Shown piece by piece: positions 26,829 to 35,321 of a DNA stretch of 47,294 nucleotides. Within the stretch, counting starts at the first letter, position 1. Each line of letters begins with the position of its first letter. The position numbers and the translations under genes were made by a program. The notes under the pieces were generated by a model. The model searched no databases and was not told the origin of the DNA. It saw only the letters and a list, made by a program, of their open reading frames with translations. This DNA is from Actinopolymorpha alba DSM 45243 (lineage in GTDB: Bacteria > Actinomycetota > Actinomycetes > Propionibacteriales > Actinopolymorphaceae), in contig NZ_KB892764.1 of assembly GCF_000373925.1 (NCBI RefSeq), forward strand, positions 1 through 47,294. The letters run 5' to 3'.

Positions 26829-29232
26829 ACCTCACCCGATGGCTCGCGCCGGCTGAGGCGTGGACGTCGACTCGCAGGCGGATCGTCGGCTCGACGGACA
26901 GGACAGTCACGGTCGGATCGGCGTCCGCGGACTTGAAACCATGCCGGTCGAGACTGAGGGTGACGGTCGTGCCGTCCTGGGTGGGATCGGAAACGGCGAG
27001 CGTGAGGGTCCCTCGCCGCTCGCGGACGAGGACGGCGCAGGGCGCGTCGACCTGGATGTCCCGGACCCCGCCGGGCCGCCAGAAGTTGGCCGCGAGGACG
27101 CCCGACGGGTGCGCCCAGACGGCCTGGACCGCCGAGCTGTTGGCGAGGACCTGGAAGCCCGGATCCCGAGCCAGCTCGGTCGTACGCCGCGGCGTCGCGC
27201 CCGGGACCACCACGTAGGCGTACGACGCGTCGCTGGGGTCGACGCCATGGTCGAACCACATCGTCAGGTAGCGCCGGGTGATCGGCGTGATGGGCCCGGA
27301 CTGATGGATGTCCCGCCACGCGCCGGTCCGAGCCTCCCGCCGGACCTTCAGCCGCCCGCCACCTGGGACGAGGAAGCCGCCCACGCCGTCGAGGTGCGCC
27401 CAGCTGGCACCGTCGATGCTCTCCTCCGACCCGAGCTCGCTGACCCGGGTGGCGCCGTTCACCGCCAGCCGGTTGGTGCCGTCGGCGTGGAGGTTGCGGT
27501 TCTCGACGATGGTCTCCACCCGGTGACCGGACGAGCCGGTGATCCCCGCACCGAGGGCGATGACGTACTCGTCCAGGCAGAACCAGGACTTGCGGGCGAC
27601 CAGTGGTGACACGGGTGCCTCGAGGTGCTGCCCGACGGTGGCGTACCCGTCGAGCGTGGCCCCGCCGACCCAGGTGGCGGTGGGTGGGCGGGCCTCACCC
27701 CACTGGCCGCCGGCCCGGTTGGGCAGCGGCTTGGTGTCGACCGTGATGCCGGGCAGGCGCGTGAGGTCGACCGTCGGCCAGAACTCGTCGGCGTACTGAC
27801 CGTTGTCGCCGTCGTAGAGGTACGTCATACCCGAGCCGGTGTGGTAGCCGCGGTCGTTCTCGCCGTTGCCGCACTCGTAGTAGGAGATCCGTTTCGACGC
27901 CATCGAGATCGCGTACGCCCAACCTGGCCGGCGGTGTACCGAGCGGGCCATGCTCGGGAACAGATGATGACCGGCCGGCTCCGGCACGGGCGCGATTCCC
28001 GACTTCTGGAGCGTGGTGACCAGGACCGCGCGGGGGAGTGAGGCGCTCGCGAGGATGTCGGAGAACGTGTCACGGTCGAGCCAGCCCGCGACCCTTGCCC
28101 GCCAGCGGTCGCCAAGCGAGGGTTCGACGCCGTCGGCCATCCGCAGGATCGCCTCGATGGTGGCGTAGCCGTCGCCGTGGTCGGACGCGTTGTAGCGCGA
28201 GATCCCCCGGCCGCGGACGAAATCCATCATCCGGGCGTCGTGGATCACCGGCGCGAACGTCTGCTCCACCGCGTCGAAGAGGATCTGGCGGCTCGGGTCG
28301 GTGATCTCGTACGCCGACCCGGCGAACAACGCCAGCAGCTTGCCGAGGCCGCCGAGCAGCACGTTGCCGTAGGTGCCCGTGTAGGCGACCCAGGTGTGCT
28401 GGACGAAGGAGCCGTCGCGGTAGAACCCGTCTCCGGTCGTGACGTACTGCCATACGTCGACGAGTCCGTCGCGGGCGCGGGTGACCTTGGCCGCGTCCTT
28501 CGTCGCGATGCCGCGAACGGCGACGGCCTGGCAGAGGTCGACCCGGTTGGCTCCGGTGGAGGTGACCTTGCCGCGTTCGGGCGGGAACTGCTCCCACGGG
28601 TCGGGCACGAACCAGTCGATGGCGCCGGCGTACCGCTCCATCGCGTCCGCCGGGATGTGGTCGTGGAGCAGGCACATGGCGTCGGCCAGGGCCCGGCTGG
28701 CGCCGATCTCCCAGCTCCACCAGTTGCCGAACTCCTTCCGGCCGGCGTAGTAGCCGAACTGGTTGACCGTCTCCAGGCCAGCCAGCGTGTCGGCGAGCAG
28801 CGCCTCATCGGCGTGGAAGCGCGAGCCCCGGGTGGCCCAGGCGGTCGCCATCCGGGCGAGGAAGACGAGCGTGTTGGAGATCTGGGCGTCGTTGGCCATG
28901 CTCTGGTCGTTGAAGACCCGGTCGCGGTGCGGCGTTCGAACGATCCGGCCGAGGTCAGCCTGGACAGCGGCGTCGAGCCCGCGGAGAGCGGCCGCGATCG
29001 CGGGTTCGGTGGGGTCCACCTGGTCGCCGCCGGTGAGCGTGGCGACCCACGTCTCGCGGAGAGCGTCGAAGGTGTCGCCGGCCGCCGTGTCCGGCCCGCC
29101 GCTGGGACCGGTAGCCGCAGTCGCCTGGTCGCGGTCGAAGGGCACGGCTGAGAGTAACGTCGCCGCCGTCGCCCCGAGGACCAGACGCCGGGGGAGACGC
29201 GGCGGCACTGCGTTGGCATGGTGGTCGGGCAC
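26818..29232 (-). CDS. Polysaccharide lyase family 8 (hyaluronate/xanthan lyase-like), Tat-exported
   Basis: The gene encodes 804 residues. The GTG at 29232 has GGAGG with 6-nt spacing and gives a twin-arginine signal (PRLPRRLVLGATAATLL, R15-R16), which places it outside the cell. Residues 55-410 form the alpha/alpha toroid with the PL8 catalytic residues N229 in TGANRVDLC, H279 in FVQHTWVAYTGTYG and Y284/Y288 in the same segment. The C-terminal half is the beta-sandwich region. PL8 enzymes cleave hyaluronan, chondroitin, xanthan or alginate by beta-elimination; the specific polymer is not readable. It is convergent with the NmrA-like gene and may be co-transcribed with the membrane protein upstream (101-bp gap). 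Confidence 0.88.
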   Translation of the reverse strand: MPDHHANAVPPRLPRRLVLGATAATLLSAVPFDRDQATAATGPSGGPDTAAGDTFDALRETWVATLTGGDQVDPTEPAIAAALRGLDAAVQADLGRIVRTPHRDRVFNDQSMANDAQISNTLVFLARMATAWATRGSRFHADEALLADTLAGLETVNQFGYYAGRKEFGNWWSWEIGASRALADAMCLLHDHIPADAMERYAGAIDWFVPDPWEQFPPERGKVTSTGANRVDLCQAVAVRGIATKDAAKVTRARDGLVDVWQYVTTGDGFYRDGSFVQHTWVAYTGTYGNVLLGGLGKLLALFAGSAYEITDPSRQILFDAVEQTFAPVIHDARMMDFVRGRGISRYNASDHGDGYATIEAILRMADGVEPSLGDRWRARVAGWLDRDTFSDILASASLPRAVLVTTLQKSGIAPVPEPAGHHLFPSMARSVHRRPGWAYAISMASKRISYYECGNGENDRGYHTGSGMTYLYDGDNGQYADEFWPTVDLTRLPGITVDTKPLPNRAGGQWGEARPPTATWVGGATLDGYATVGQHLEAPVSPLVARKSWFCLDEYVIALGAGITGSSGHRVETIVENRNLHADGTNRLAVNGATRVSELGSEESIDGASWAHLDGVGGFLVPGGGRLKVRREARTGAWRDIHQSGPITPITRRYLTMWFDHGVDPSDASYAYVVVPGATPRRTTELARDPGFQVLANSSAVQAVWAHPSGVLAANFWRPGGVRDIQVDAPCAVLVRERRGTLTLAVSDPTQDGTTVTLSLDRHGFKSADADPTVTVLSVEPTIRLRVDVHASAGASHRVRFTR

Positions 29233-29333
29233 GGCGCACCTCCGAGGGGGACCGGTCCAGGCGCTTGGAAGGTACTTGTCCGGGCGTACGCCGGGAAGCT
29301 CAATTGGCTGCTTCGGCCACACCAGGGAGGCGC

Positions 29334-30695
29334 TCAGGTCGCGAAGAGGAGCGTGAGCCCGCCCAGGGTGTAGCCCACCATCACGACCAGCAGCGGGAGT
29401 TGGCCGAGCAGGGCGGTCCGGCGTGGAAACAGCGCGGCGGCCCGGTCGTGGGCGGCGATGACGCCGAAGACGTGCCCGACAACGACCGCGCCGACCTTCA
29501 CCAGCGCGACGAGTTCGGGGCTGTTGGCGAGCGTGGAGTCGACGCCGCGTCCGGAGAGACCGAGCAGGTTGGCGCCGTTCGACAGCGGATCGGACAGCTG
29601 GATCAACGTCCGCTGGCCTTCGAGCACCAGCAGCGTGAAGTAGTGGGCGATCATGTAGCCGAGGGCGATGGGCATGACGGAGGGTGCGAACGCCTGCGGC
29701 AGCCCGCTGCCGCCGCGGACCCCGGCCATGCCGCCGGCGACGATCGTGCCGGTCCAGAAGGTCCCGGCGACCAGGAGGATGAGGCAGGTCAGCGCGGTTG
29801 TGCCGGCGAGGACCTCCGGGACACCCGAGCCCTGCACGAACCGCACCCACGAAGTGCTCTGCGAGAACCCGTCGTACGCGGTGGACCCGAGCAGCACCGA
29901 GATCACCGCGACCAGGCCGGGCGCTGCTGCTCCCGAGCCGGGCAGCCGCGCCAGGTGGCCGAGTGGGTTACGCAGCACCAGCCGGCCGTCGGCCGCCCGG
30001 CGGGCGAGCGGGGAGAGGTGCCCGAAGAGCTTCGAGTAGACCTCGAAGGGATCGCCCCGATCGAACCACCGGGAGCCGTAGATCACCGCGGCCATCAACG
30101 ACAGCACCGCGTACACCGCGAACCACATCCGCACGACAGGCAGCGTGGTGTTGGACGGCGCGATGAGTTCCAGCCAGACGAAGCCGAAGAGCCCGACGGC
30201 CGCCGGCCAGTAACCGAGGCCGGCTGGGAGCGGGAGCAGGCCGTCCTCTGGACGCGTCCGCAGGAGCCACGACACGAGACGGTGGAGGGTGCGGAGCGGG
30301 TTGACGAGCCGCCACACCGGCCCGAAGGCGACCGACAGAGGGACCAGGCCGACCCAGAAGAGGACGTAGACCACGCCGAAGGTCGGGTTGACCAGGAGGT
30401 CGGGCCCGAAGAGCGCGGCGACGAGGACGTACGCCGTGGTGAGTAGGCCAAGGATCTGGAGGGCCAGCCGGAAGGCGGCCGAGTCGACCAACCGGGTGAG
30501 GCGTTCCGGCAGCACCCAGCCGGCGTCGGCGTCCTCAAAGCGTGGTGTCCGCCAGGCCCAGGCCAGGATGGCGAACGACACGAGCAACGCGACAGCCGCG
30601 CCGACGAGCGCGGTCGAGAACGGCACTGGCAGGTCGCCGCGCCCGCCCACGCCGTGGGCGAGGACGGTCACGCCGCCGGCAGCGCCGTCGGTCAT
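29334..30695 (-). CDS. Polytopic membrane protein (family often labelled fenitrothion hydrolase)
   Basis: The 453-residue protein has about ten predicted transmembrane helices, for example STALVGAAVALLVSFAILAW near the start, FRLALQILGLLTTAYVLVAA, and LPLLVVMVGYTLGGLTLLF at the end. Conserved segments include SVAFGPVWRLVNPLRTLHRL, YGSRWFDRGDPFEVYSKLFGHLSPL and PIALGYMIAHYFTLLVLEGQ, the last with potential metal-ligating His residues. Proteins of this type are often annotated as fenitrothion hydrolase after FedB, but that function is unproven for this family. Its start overlaps the upstream cupredoxin-like lipoprotein gene by 4 nt, so the two are translationally coupled. A role in metal or redox transfer at the membrane is inference. 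Confidence 0.72.
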   Translation of the reverse strand: MTDGAAGGVTVLAHGVGGRGDLPVPFSTALVGAAVALLVSFAILAWAWRTPRFEDADAGWVLPERLTRLVDSAAFRLALQILGLLTTAYVLVAALFGPDLLVNPTFGVVYVLFWVGLVPLSVAFGPVWRLVNPLRTLHRLVSWLLRTRPEDGLLPLPAGLGYWPAAVGLFGFVWLELIAPSNTTLPVVRMWFAVYAVLSLMAAVIYGSRWFDRGDPFEVYSKLFGHLSPLARRAADGRLVLRNPLGHLARLPGSGAAAPGLVAVISVLLGSTAYDGFSQSTSWVRFVQGSGVPEVLAGTTALTCLILLVAGTFWTGTIVAGGMAGVRGGSGLPQAFAPSVMPIALGYMIAHYFTLLVLEGQRTLIQLSDPLSNGANLLGLSGRGVDSTLANSPELVALVKVGAVVVGHVFGVIAAHDRAAALFPRRTALLGQLPLLVVMVGYTLGGLTLLFAT

Positions 30696-31198
30696 GGCGT
30701 GACGATGAGCTGGTAGACGAGTGCGCCGGTCTCGTGGGTCTCGATCTCGAACCTGCCGGTCTGATCGGCGACGAACTCCAGCGAGCTGGCGGCGCCGGGC
30801 TTGATGGCCAGCGCCTTGTCGTACCCGTGGACGTGGATCTCGTCAGCCGCGTCGCCTGACGCCTGGATCCGCACGGTCGTGCCGGCCTTGACCTTCACCT
30901 GTTCGGCGTTCGGGGACACCTTGCCGTTCGCGATCGTGATGTCGAGCACGGTCGCCCGCACGGTCGGGGTCGAACTCGGGGTCGAGCTCGGGGTGGTGGA
31001 CGAGGGCGTCGACGGGGTGCTCGCGTCACCAGAGGGGGTCGGGCTCGCCGACTGCTCCGTGGTGTTGCGTGGAGACGCGGCGGGGTCGGTCTCCCCGCCG
31101 CTCGCGCAGCCGGCGAGCAGGCCGCCGGTGAGGCCCGCGAGGACGAGGGCGGCCGCCGAGGCTCGGGCGACCCGGCGGGCAGCGGTGATGCGGGGCAT
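30692..31198 (-). CDS. Lipoprotein with cupredoxin-like domain
   Basis: This is a 168-residue lipoprotein: the signal peptide ends in LAGC with C31 as lipid anchor. A Ser/Thr/Pro-rich linker (about 32-80, containing STPSSTTPSSTPSS) leads to a beta-rich domain with KVSPNAEQVKVKAGTTVRIQASG, DEIHVHGYDKALAIKPG and a terminal RFEIETHETGALVYQLIV. The fold resembles cupredoxins. A His in IHVHGYD and one in ETHETG could bind copper, but the Cys/Met ligands of type 1 sites are not clear. The ATG at 31198 follows GGAGG by 10 nt. It is coupled to the polytopic membrane gene and is the first gene of a possible operon with PL8. Confidence 0.8.
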   Translation of the reverse strand: MPRITAARRVARASAAALVLAGLTGGLLAGCASGGETDPAASPRNTTEQSASPTPSGDASTPSTPSSTTPSSTPSSTPTVRATVLDITIANGKVSPNAEQVKVKAGTTVRIQASGDAADEIHVHGYDKALAIKPGAASSLEFVADQTGRFEIETHETGALVYQLIVTP

Positions 31199-31341
31199 AC
31201 CTGGGCAACCTCCGTGGAACGACGGACGAGGTGGTCGGCCGCTCACGGTACGCGTTCTTCCTGAAAGCCTGTGCATCCGGGCGGCCGCTGGGAATGTACG
31301 AGCGTGCCACCATGAGGGTTCCGAGGAGCGGGAGGTGCGGG

Positions 31342-32775
31342 ATGCCTGATCGGCTGAGTGCGGTGGACCTGTCGTTCCTGTATCTGGAAGAGCCGACGAC
31401 GCCCATGCACGTCGGCAGTGTCGGGTTGTTCGAGACGCCTGCGGGCGGGTTCGGGTTCGAGATGCTGCTCGCGCTGGTCCGGGAGCGGTTGGCGTACGTC
31501 CCGCGCTATCGGCAGCGGATCCGGTGGGTTCCGGGCAACCTCGCCAACCCGGTCTGGGTCGACGACGAGGACTTCGACCTCACTTACCACGTACGCCGGT
31601 CCGCGGTCCCGAGGCCGGGCACGCCGGACCGCCTGCGCGAGCTGGTCGCGCGCATCATGAGCCGGCCGCTGGACCGCTCGAGACCGCTGTGGGAGATGTA
31701 TCTCGTCGAGGGTCTGGAGGAGGGCCGGTTCGCGCTGCTCTCCAAGACCCACCAGGCCGTCATCGACGGCATCACGGCCGTCGACATCGGCCAGGTGGTG
31801 CTCGACGGGACGGCACACACGCCGGACGCACCGGCGGACAACTGGGCACCGGCACCCGAGCCGTCATCGCTTGAGTTGCTGGCGGGCGCGCTCGTGGACG
31901 TCGTACACCGGCCGGGCGATCTGCTAGACGCGGCTCTCCGCACGGTCTCCGACCTACCCGTGGCCGGCGGCCGGTTGGCCCGCGGCGTGGGTACGGCGGT
32001 CGGTGGCGTGGTGACGGCGATGCGGACGGCCGCGCGGCCGGCCCCTGGCAGCCCGCTCAACGTCCCGATCGGGGCGCAGCGCAGGTTCGCCACCGTCGAC
32101 ACCCGGCTCGACGACTACCGCGAGGTGCGGGCCCGGCATGGTGGCGACATCAACGACGTCGTCCTCGCCACCATCGCGGGTGCACTGCGGTCCTGGTTGT
32201 TCACCCGCGGGGTCCGGGTGTCCTCGACGACGTCGGTGCGGGCGCTGGTCCCGATGAGTGTGCTCACCGGCGAGGGACAGAGCCGGGTGGCGGAGTACGT
32301 CGTCGACCTTCCGGTCGGTGAGCCGAGTCCGGCGATGCGGCTTCACCAGGTGTCGTACGCGATGAAGGCCCATCAGGAGACCGGCCGTGCCGTTCGGGCC
32401 CGCGCGCTCGCCGGTATGGCGGGGTTCGCGCCACCGACCCTGCACGCCCTGGGTGCCCGGGTGGCGAGCTCGCTGTCACGGCGGATCTTCAACCTGGTCG
32501 TCACCAACGTCCCCGGCCCGCAGACGCCGTTGTATGTCGGTGGGGCGCCGATGCTGACGACGTACCCCGTCGTGCCGCTCGCGAAGGGGCAGGCGCTGGC
32601 GATCGGCTTGACGTCGTACAACGGCACTGTCTGCTTCGGTCTGAACGCGGACCGCGACGCGATGTCTGATCTGGACGTACTCGCGCAGTGCATCCCGGAT
32701 GCCCTGGCTGAGCTGGTCGGCGTTGGGGAGCCAGTCTCAATACCACCCGAGCGTCGGCGCGGGAGGGCACACTGA
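31342..32775 (+). CDS. WS/DGAT-family acyltransferase-like protein with HQxxxDG
   Basis: This 477-residue protein belongs to the wax ester synthase/diacylglycerol acyltransferase family. The ATG at 31342 follows GGGAGG and gives MPDRLSAVDLSFLYLEEPTTPMHVG, the usual N-terminus. The catalytic motif, normally HHxxxDG, reads H137-Q138-AVI-D142-G143, so the second His, thought to be the general base, is Gln. The other motifs are normal: the PLWEMYLVEGLEEGRFALLSK strand before it and NLVVTNVPGPQTPLYVGGA in the C-terminal domain. Such enzymes make triacylglycerol or wax esters from acyl-CoA; activity is questionable here. The next gene encodes a patatin-like lipase, 40 bp downstream. Confidence 0.85.
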   Translation: MPDRLSAVDLSFLYLEEPTTPMHVGSVGLFETPAGGFGFEMLLALVRERLAYVPRYRQRIRWVPGNLANPVWVDDEDFDLTYHVRRSAVPRPGTPDRLRELVARIMSRPLDRSRPLWEMYLVEGLEEGRFALLSKTHQAVIDGITAVDIGQVVLDGTAHTPDAPADNWAPAPEPSSLELLAGALVDVVHRPGDLLDAALRTVSDLPVAGGRLARGVGTAVGGVVTAMRTAARPAPGSPLNVPIGAQRRFATVDTRLDDYREVRARHGGDINDVVLATIAGALRSWLFTRGVRVSSTTSVRALVPMSVLTGEGQSRVAEYVVDLPVGEPSPAMRLHQVSYAMKAHQETGRAVRARALAGMAGFAPPTLHALGARVASSLSRRIFNLVVTNVPGPQTPLYVGGAPMLTTYPVVPLAKGQALAIGLTSYNGTVCFGLNADRDAMSDLDVLAQCIPDALAELVGVGEPVSIPPERRRGRAH

Positions 32776-32815
32776 AAAGCGGAGAGGACTCTGAGCCCAC
32801 GGTGAGGAGGACGCC

Positions 32816-33853
32816 ATGAGCCGCCCGCGACGTGGTTTAGTACTCGGTGCGGGCGGTGTACTCGGCGCCGCCTGGATGATCGGCGCATTGTGCGCGCTGG
32901 AGGAAGAAACCGGGCTGGTAGCCACGAAGGCGGACCTCCTGCTCGGAACGTCCGCGGGGTCGGTCGTCGCGGCTCTCCTTGCCGCCGGGGTCTCTCCGGA
33001 GGAGCAGCGCGCGCATCAGCGAGGCGAGGTGCTCGACGGGAGCCCGCTGGCCGGGGTCGAGTTCGACTACGCGCTGGGCGGGCGGCCTCCCACACCGTGG
33101 CCCGGCGTGGGATCGGCCCGGCTGCTGGCCGCGATCGTTCGCGACCGGCGCCTTCTCAGTGCTCCTGTCGTACTTGCCGGATTGCTCCCTCGGGGACGCG
33201 GATCGATCAACGCCCTCGCCGAACTCGTCGACCAGGTTGTCCCGAGCTGGCCGAAGCGTCCTGAGTTGCAGGTCGTCGCGATGGACTACGACGCTGGCCG
33301 CCGGGTCGTCTTCGGTGCCGCGTCCAACGGCGCCATGCCTCCCTCGAAGGCGGTGACCGCCTCCTGTGCGATACCCGGGTGGTTCGCGCCCGTGGAGATC
33401 GACGGTCGCGTCTATGTGGACGGGGGTACGACGTCGATCGCCTCGGCCGACCTGCTGGCCGGCCGGAAACTCGACGAGGTCTATGTCCTGGCGCCACTGG
33501 CCTGGCTCGCGTCGCCAGAGTCGATGGGTCCGTCGATGTGGATGCTGCAGCACTGGCGGCGTGCCCTGACCCGGCAGCTGAGCCATGAGGTCGAGCAACT
33601 ACGTGCCGAGGGGACCCGCGTGACCATCCTCGCCCCGTCGGCCGAGGACCTCGTGATTCTTGGCCCGAACCCGATGGACGAACACCGGCGGCTCGAGGTT
33701 CTCGAGACGTCCCTGCGGACGAGCCGAGCCGCGGTCCGGAGCCTCAGGCACCGGCGTACCCCTCATGCGGGTTCGGCGCGGGCGGTGCGCCACCACCGCG
33801 CCATGCACCACGCCACCGGTGTGTCGAAGGTCCGCCGGCGCGGGGGATCGTAG
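32816..33853 (+). CDS. Patatin-like phospholipase
   Basis: The 345-residue protein has the patatin elements in order: a Gly-rich oxyanion loop GAGGVLG (11-17), the nucleophile Ser46 in GTSAGS (44-49) and the catalytic Asp near residue 204 in YVDGGTTS. GAGG/ACGCC spacing places a strong ribosome site (GAGGAGG) before the ATG at 32816. Between them, TASCAIPGWFAPVEIDGRVYVDGG is typical. The C-terminus is a basic, His/Arg-rich tail (about 310-345). Patatins hydrolyse acyl esters of phospholipids or storage lipids. With the WS/DGAT-like gene 40 bp upstream it may form a lipid-turnover pair. No signal peptide is seen, so a cytoplasmic or membrane-peripheral location is likely. Confidence 0.88.
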   Translation: MSRPRRGLVLGAGGVLGAAWMIGALCALEEETGLVATKADLLLGTSAGSVVAALLAAGVSPEEQRAHQRGEVLDGSPLAGVEFDYALGGRPPTPWPGVGSARLLAAIVRDRRLLSAPVVLAGLLPRGRGSINALAELVDQVVPSWPKRPELQVVAMDYDAGRRVVFGAASNGAMPPSKAVTASCAIPGWFAPVEIDGRVYVDGGTTSIASADLLAGRKLDEVYVLAPLAWLASPESMGPSMWMLQHWRRALTRQLSHEVEQLRAEGTRVTILAPSAEDLVILGPNPMDEHRRLEVLETSLRTSRAAVRSLRHRRTPHAGSARAVRHHRAMHHATGVSKVRRRGGS

Positions 33854-33987
33854 AACACTCTCGGCTGACTGCCGCCCCGCCCGCCTGGCGTGTCTGAGCG
33901 CCGGAACCAACCGTCAGGTGCGTGCGCCGTAGATTGGCAGCCTGGAACGGTCAGGCGAACACTGATCGCGGAAACGAAGGAACGGAC

Positions 33988-34479
33988 ATGCGGGTCTATC
34001 TCGGCGTAACGCTCACCGAACTCGCGGCCGCCGTGGCGGCGGGTGGCTTCGGGCCGCCGCCGATGCTGGGGTACGCGGTGACGCCCACCCTGCGCGAGTG
34101 GTACGCCGAGGGTGACCTGGAGGAGCTGGAGTACGCCGCGACCTCCGAGGCGGCCAAGGCGTCCCTGCGGCGGCTGAGCCTCGACCCTGACGCGCCGCCG
34201 CGCCGCGTGGTGGTCGCCGCGGAGGCACCGGACGGGTTGGTGCTCCCCGACGCGTCGGTCGGCCGGGCCGCGGTGGTGATACAGGCTGCGATCCCGATGG
34301 ACAAGGTGGCTTCGGTCCACGTGGACGAAGAAGCAGCGGCCGGCAGTGTGCGGTCCGCGGCGGAGGCGGTGGAGAAGGCCGACGCCGGCGATGAGGACGC
34401 GGTATTTACGGTGGACGAGGCGTTCGGTTATGAACTGCTCTGGTACGCCCGGCAGGAAATTCCCGATCTGCTTTCCTGA
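33988..34479 (+). CDS. DUF6912 family protein
   Basis: The protein has 163 residues from the ATG at 33988, preceded by GAAGGA. It starts MRVYLGVTLTELAAAVAAGGF and contains GYAVTPTLREWYAEGDLEELEYAA, VVVAAEAPDG, and a C-terminal VDEAFGYELLWYARQEIPDLL. This is the actinobacterial DUF6912 pattern, a small soluble alpha/beta protein of unknown function. Asp and Glu dominate the C-terminal half. No catalytic motif is apparent. It stands alone: 134 bp separate it from the patatin gene, and a 411-bp repeat-containing gap follows. Confidence 0.75.
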   Translation: MRVYLGVTLTELAAAVAAGGFGPPPMLGYAVTPTLREWYAEGDLEELEYAATSEAAKASLRRLSLDPDAPPRRVVVAAEAPDGLVLPDASVGRAAVVIQAAIPMDKVASVHVDEEAAAGSVRSAAEAVEKADAGDEDAVFTVDEAFGYELLWYARQEIPDLLS

Positions 34480-34515
34480 TCCGTGCGGCGCGGGGTAGAG
34501 GAAATGTGCTGTCGT

Positions 34516-34585
34516 AGTTGATCAACGGTCCCGAAGTCGGACACCCATCGCGGGGAGTGCCCGATTTGCGGACCGTTGATCAACT
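34516..34585. repeat. Imperfect long inverted repeat, element 1
   Basis: AGTTGATCAACGGTCC at 34516-34531 is repeated in perfect inverted form at 34570-34585. The pairing continues imperfectly inward, so nearly the whole 70-bp element can fold into one hairpin; each arm also contains the palindrome TTGATCAA. It lies in the 411-bp non-coding gap 34480-34890, together with element 2. A further GTTGATCA occurs at 34740. Non-autonomous (MITE-like) or REP-type elements look like this. Confidence 0.6.
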
Positions 34586-34671
34586 TCGCATAGTGCCGTC
34601 GCGGCATATCCCTACCATGCAAGGCGAATTCAGCTTGCTTAGTGGGGAGTTTCCGGTGCCGTCTTCGGCAA

Positions 34672-34719
34672 GATCGTGGAAATTGCGCGGTGCTATAGCA
34701 CCCCGGAGTCTCCACGATC
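34672..34719. repeat. Imperfect long inverted repeat, element 2
   Basis: GATCGTGGA at 34672-34680 pairs with TCCACGATC at 34711-34719, and the centre is the perfect palindrome GGTGCTATAGCACC (34689-34702). The region between the two stems is only partly complementary. With element 1 it fills the gap before the NTF2-like gene. Confidence 0.55.
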
Positions 34720-34890
34720 CGAGATGCCGCACCCCGGCGAGTTGATCAGCGCGGCTCCGACGGATCCAGAATGCCGCAGAAGACGTTCGTGTCCGGACCG
34801 CTGGTCGGGGCCGCTGTCGGAGCCGCCTGCGATGATCGCGTTGGCTCAGGAAGGGTTCCTGGCCGACGAGGCACAGGCCGGGAGCCAAGG

Positions 34891-35253
34891 ATGGCGAAGG
34901 ATTCGCAACGACCACATGAGCCGGCCACGGAGCCCGAGCACCTCAGCAGGTTCGTCCTGGAGAGGCTCAATGCCGGCGACGTCGACGGGCTGGTAGCGCT
35001 CTACGAGCCCGACGCGGTGCTGGCCCTGCCAGACGGCGGGATCGCGAGCGGCAGGGAGGAAATCCGCCGGGCGTACGAGCGGATTGTGGCCGATCGTCCC
35101 GTCTTCGCTCCGGGAGAGCCGCGGCCAACCCTCCGTCAAGGCGACCTTGCGCTGACGTCGGTACGCCTGGCCGATGGTGGTACCACTGTCGAGGTGGCCC
35201 GCCGGCAGTCCGACGGCACCTGGTTGTGGGTGATCGACCAGCCCAGGCTCTGA
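34891..35253 (+). CDS. NTF2-like (SnoaL/DUF4440) protein
   Basis: The 120-residue protein starts at the ATG at 34891 after GGGAG; an ORF reading back to 34771 has no support. After a short polar N-terminus it has ERLNAGDVDGLVALYEPDAVLALPDGGIASGREEIRRAYERI, the usual first half of the NTF2 cone fold, and ends in ARRQSDGTWLWVIDQP. Members of this family include ketosteroid isomerase-like enzymes, cyclases and scaffolds; no catalytic pair is evident. It is convergent with the response regulator gene and stands alone on the plus strand. Confidence 0.78.
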   Translation: MAKDSQRPHEPATEPEHLSRFVLERLNAGDVDGLVALYEPDAVLALPDGGIASGREEIRRAYERIVADRPVFAPGEPRPTLRQGDLALTSVRLADGGTTVEVARRQSDGTWLWVIDQPRL

Positions 35254-35321
35254 ACTCCCGCGCGGTTGCGAGCAGGACCCCGACTGCTCCGAGCCCGGTC
35301 AAAGGAAGGGCCCCCGGGCGG

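Noticed and set aside
29233-29850. N-terminal extension of the PL8 gene up to 29850
   Set aside because: The extension runs antisense through most of the membrane protein's 3' part. A GTG at 29232 with a perfect GGAGG site and a Tat signal gives the real start.
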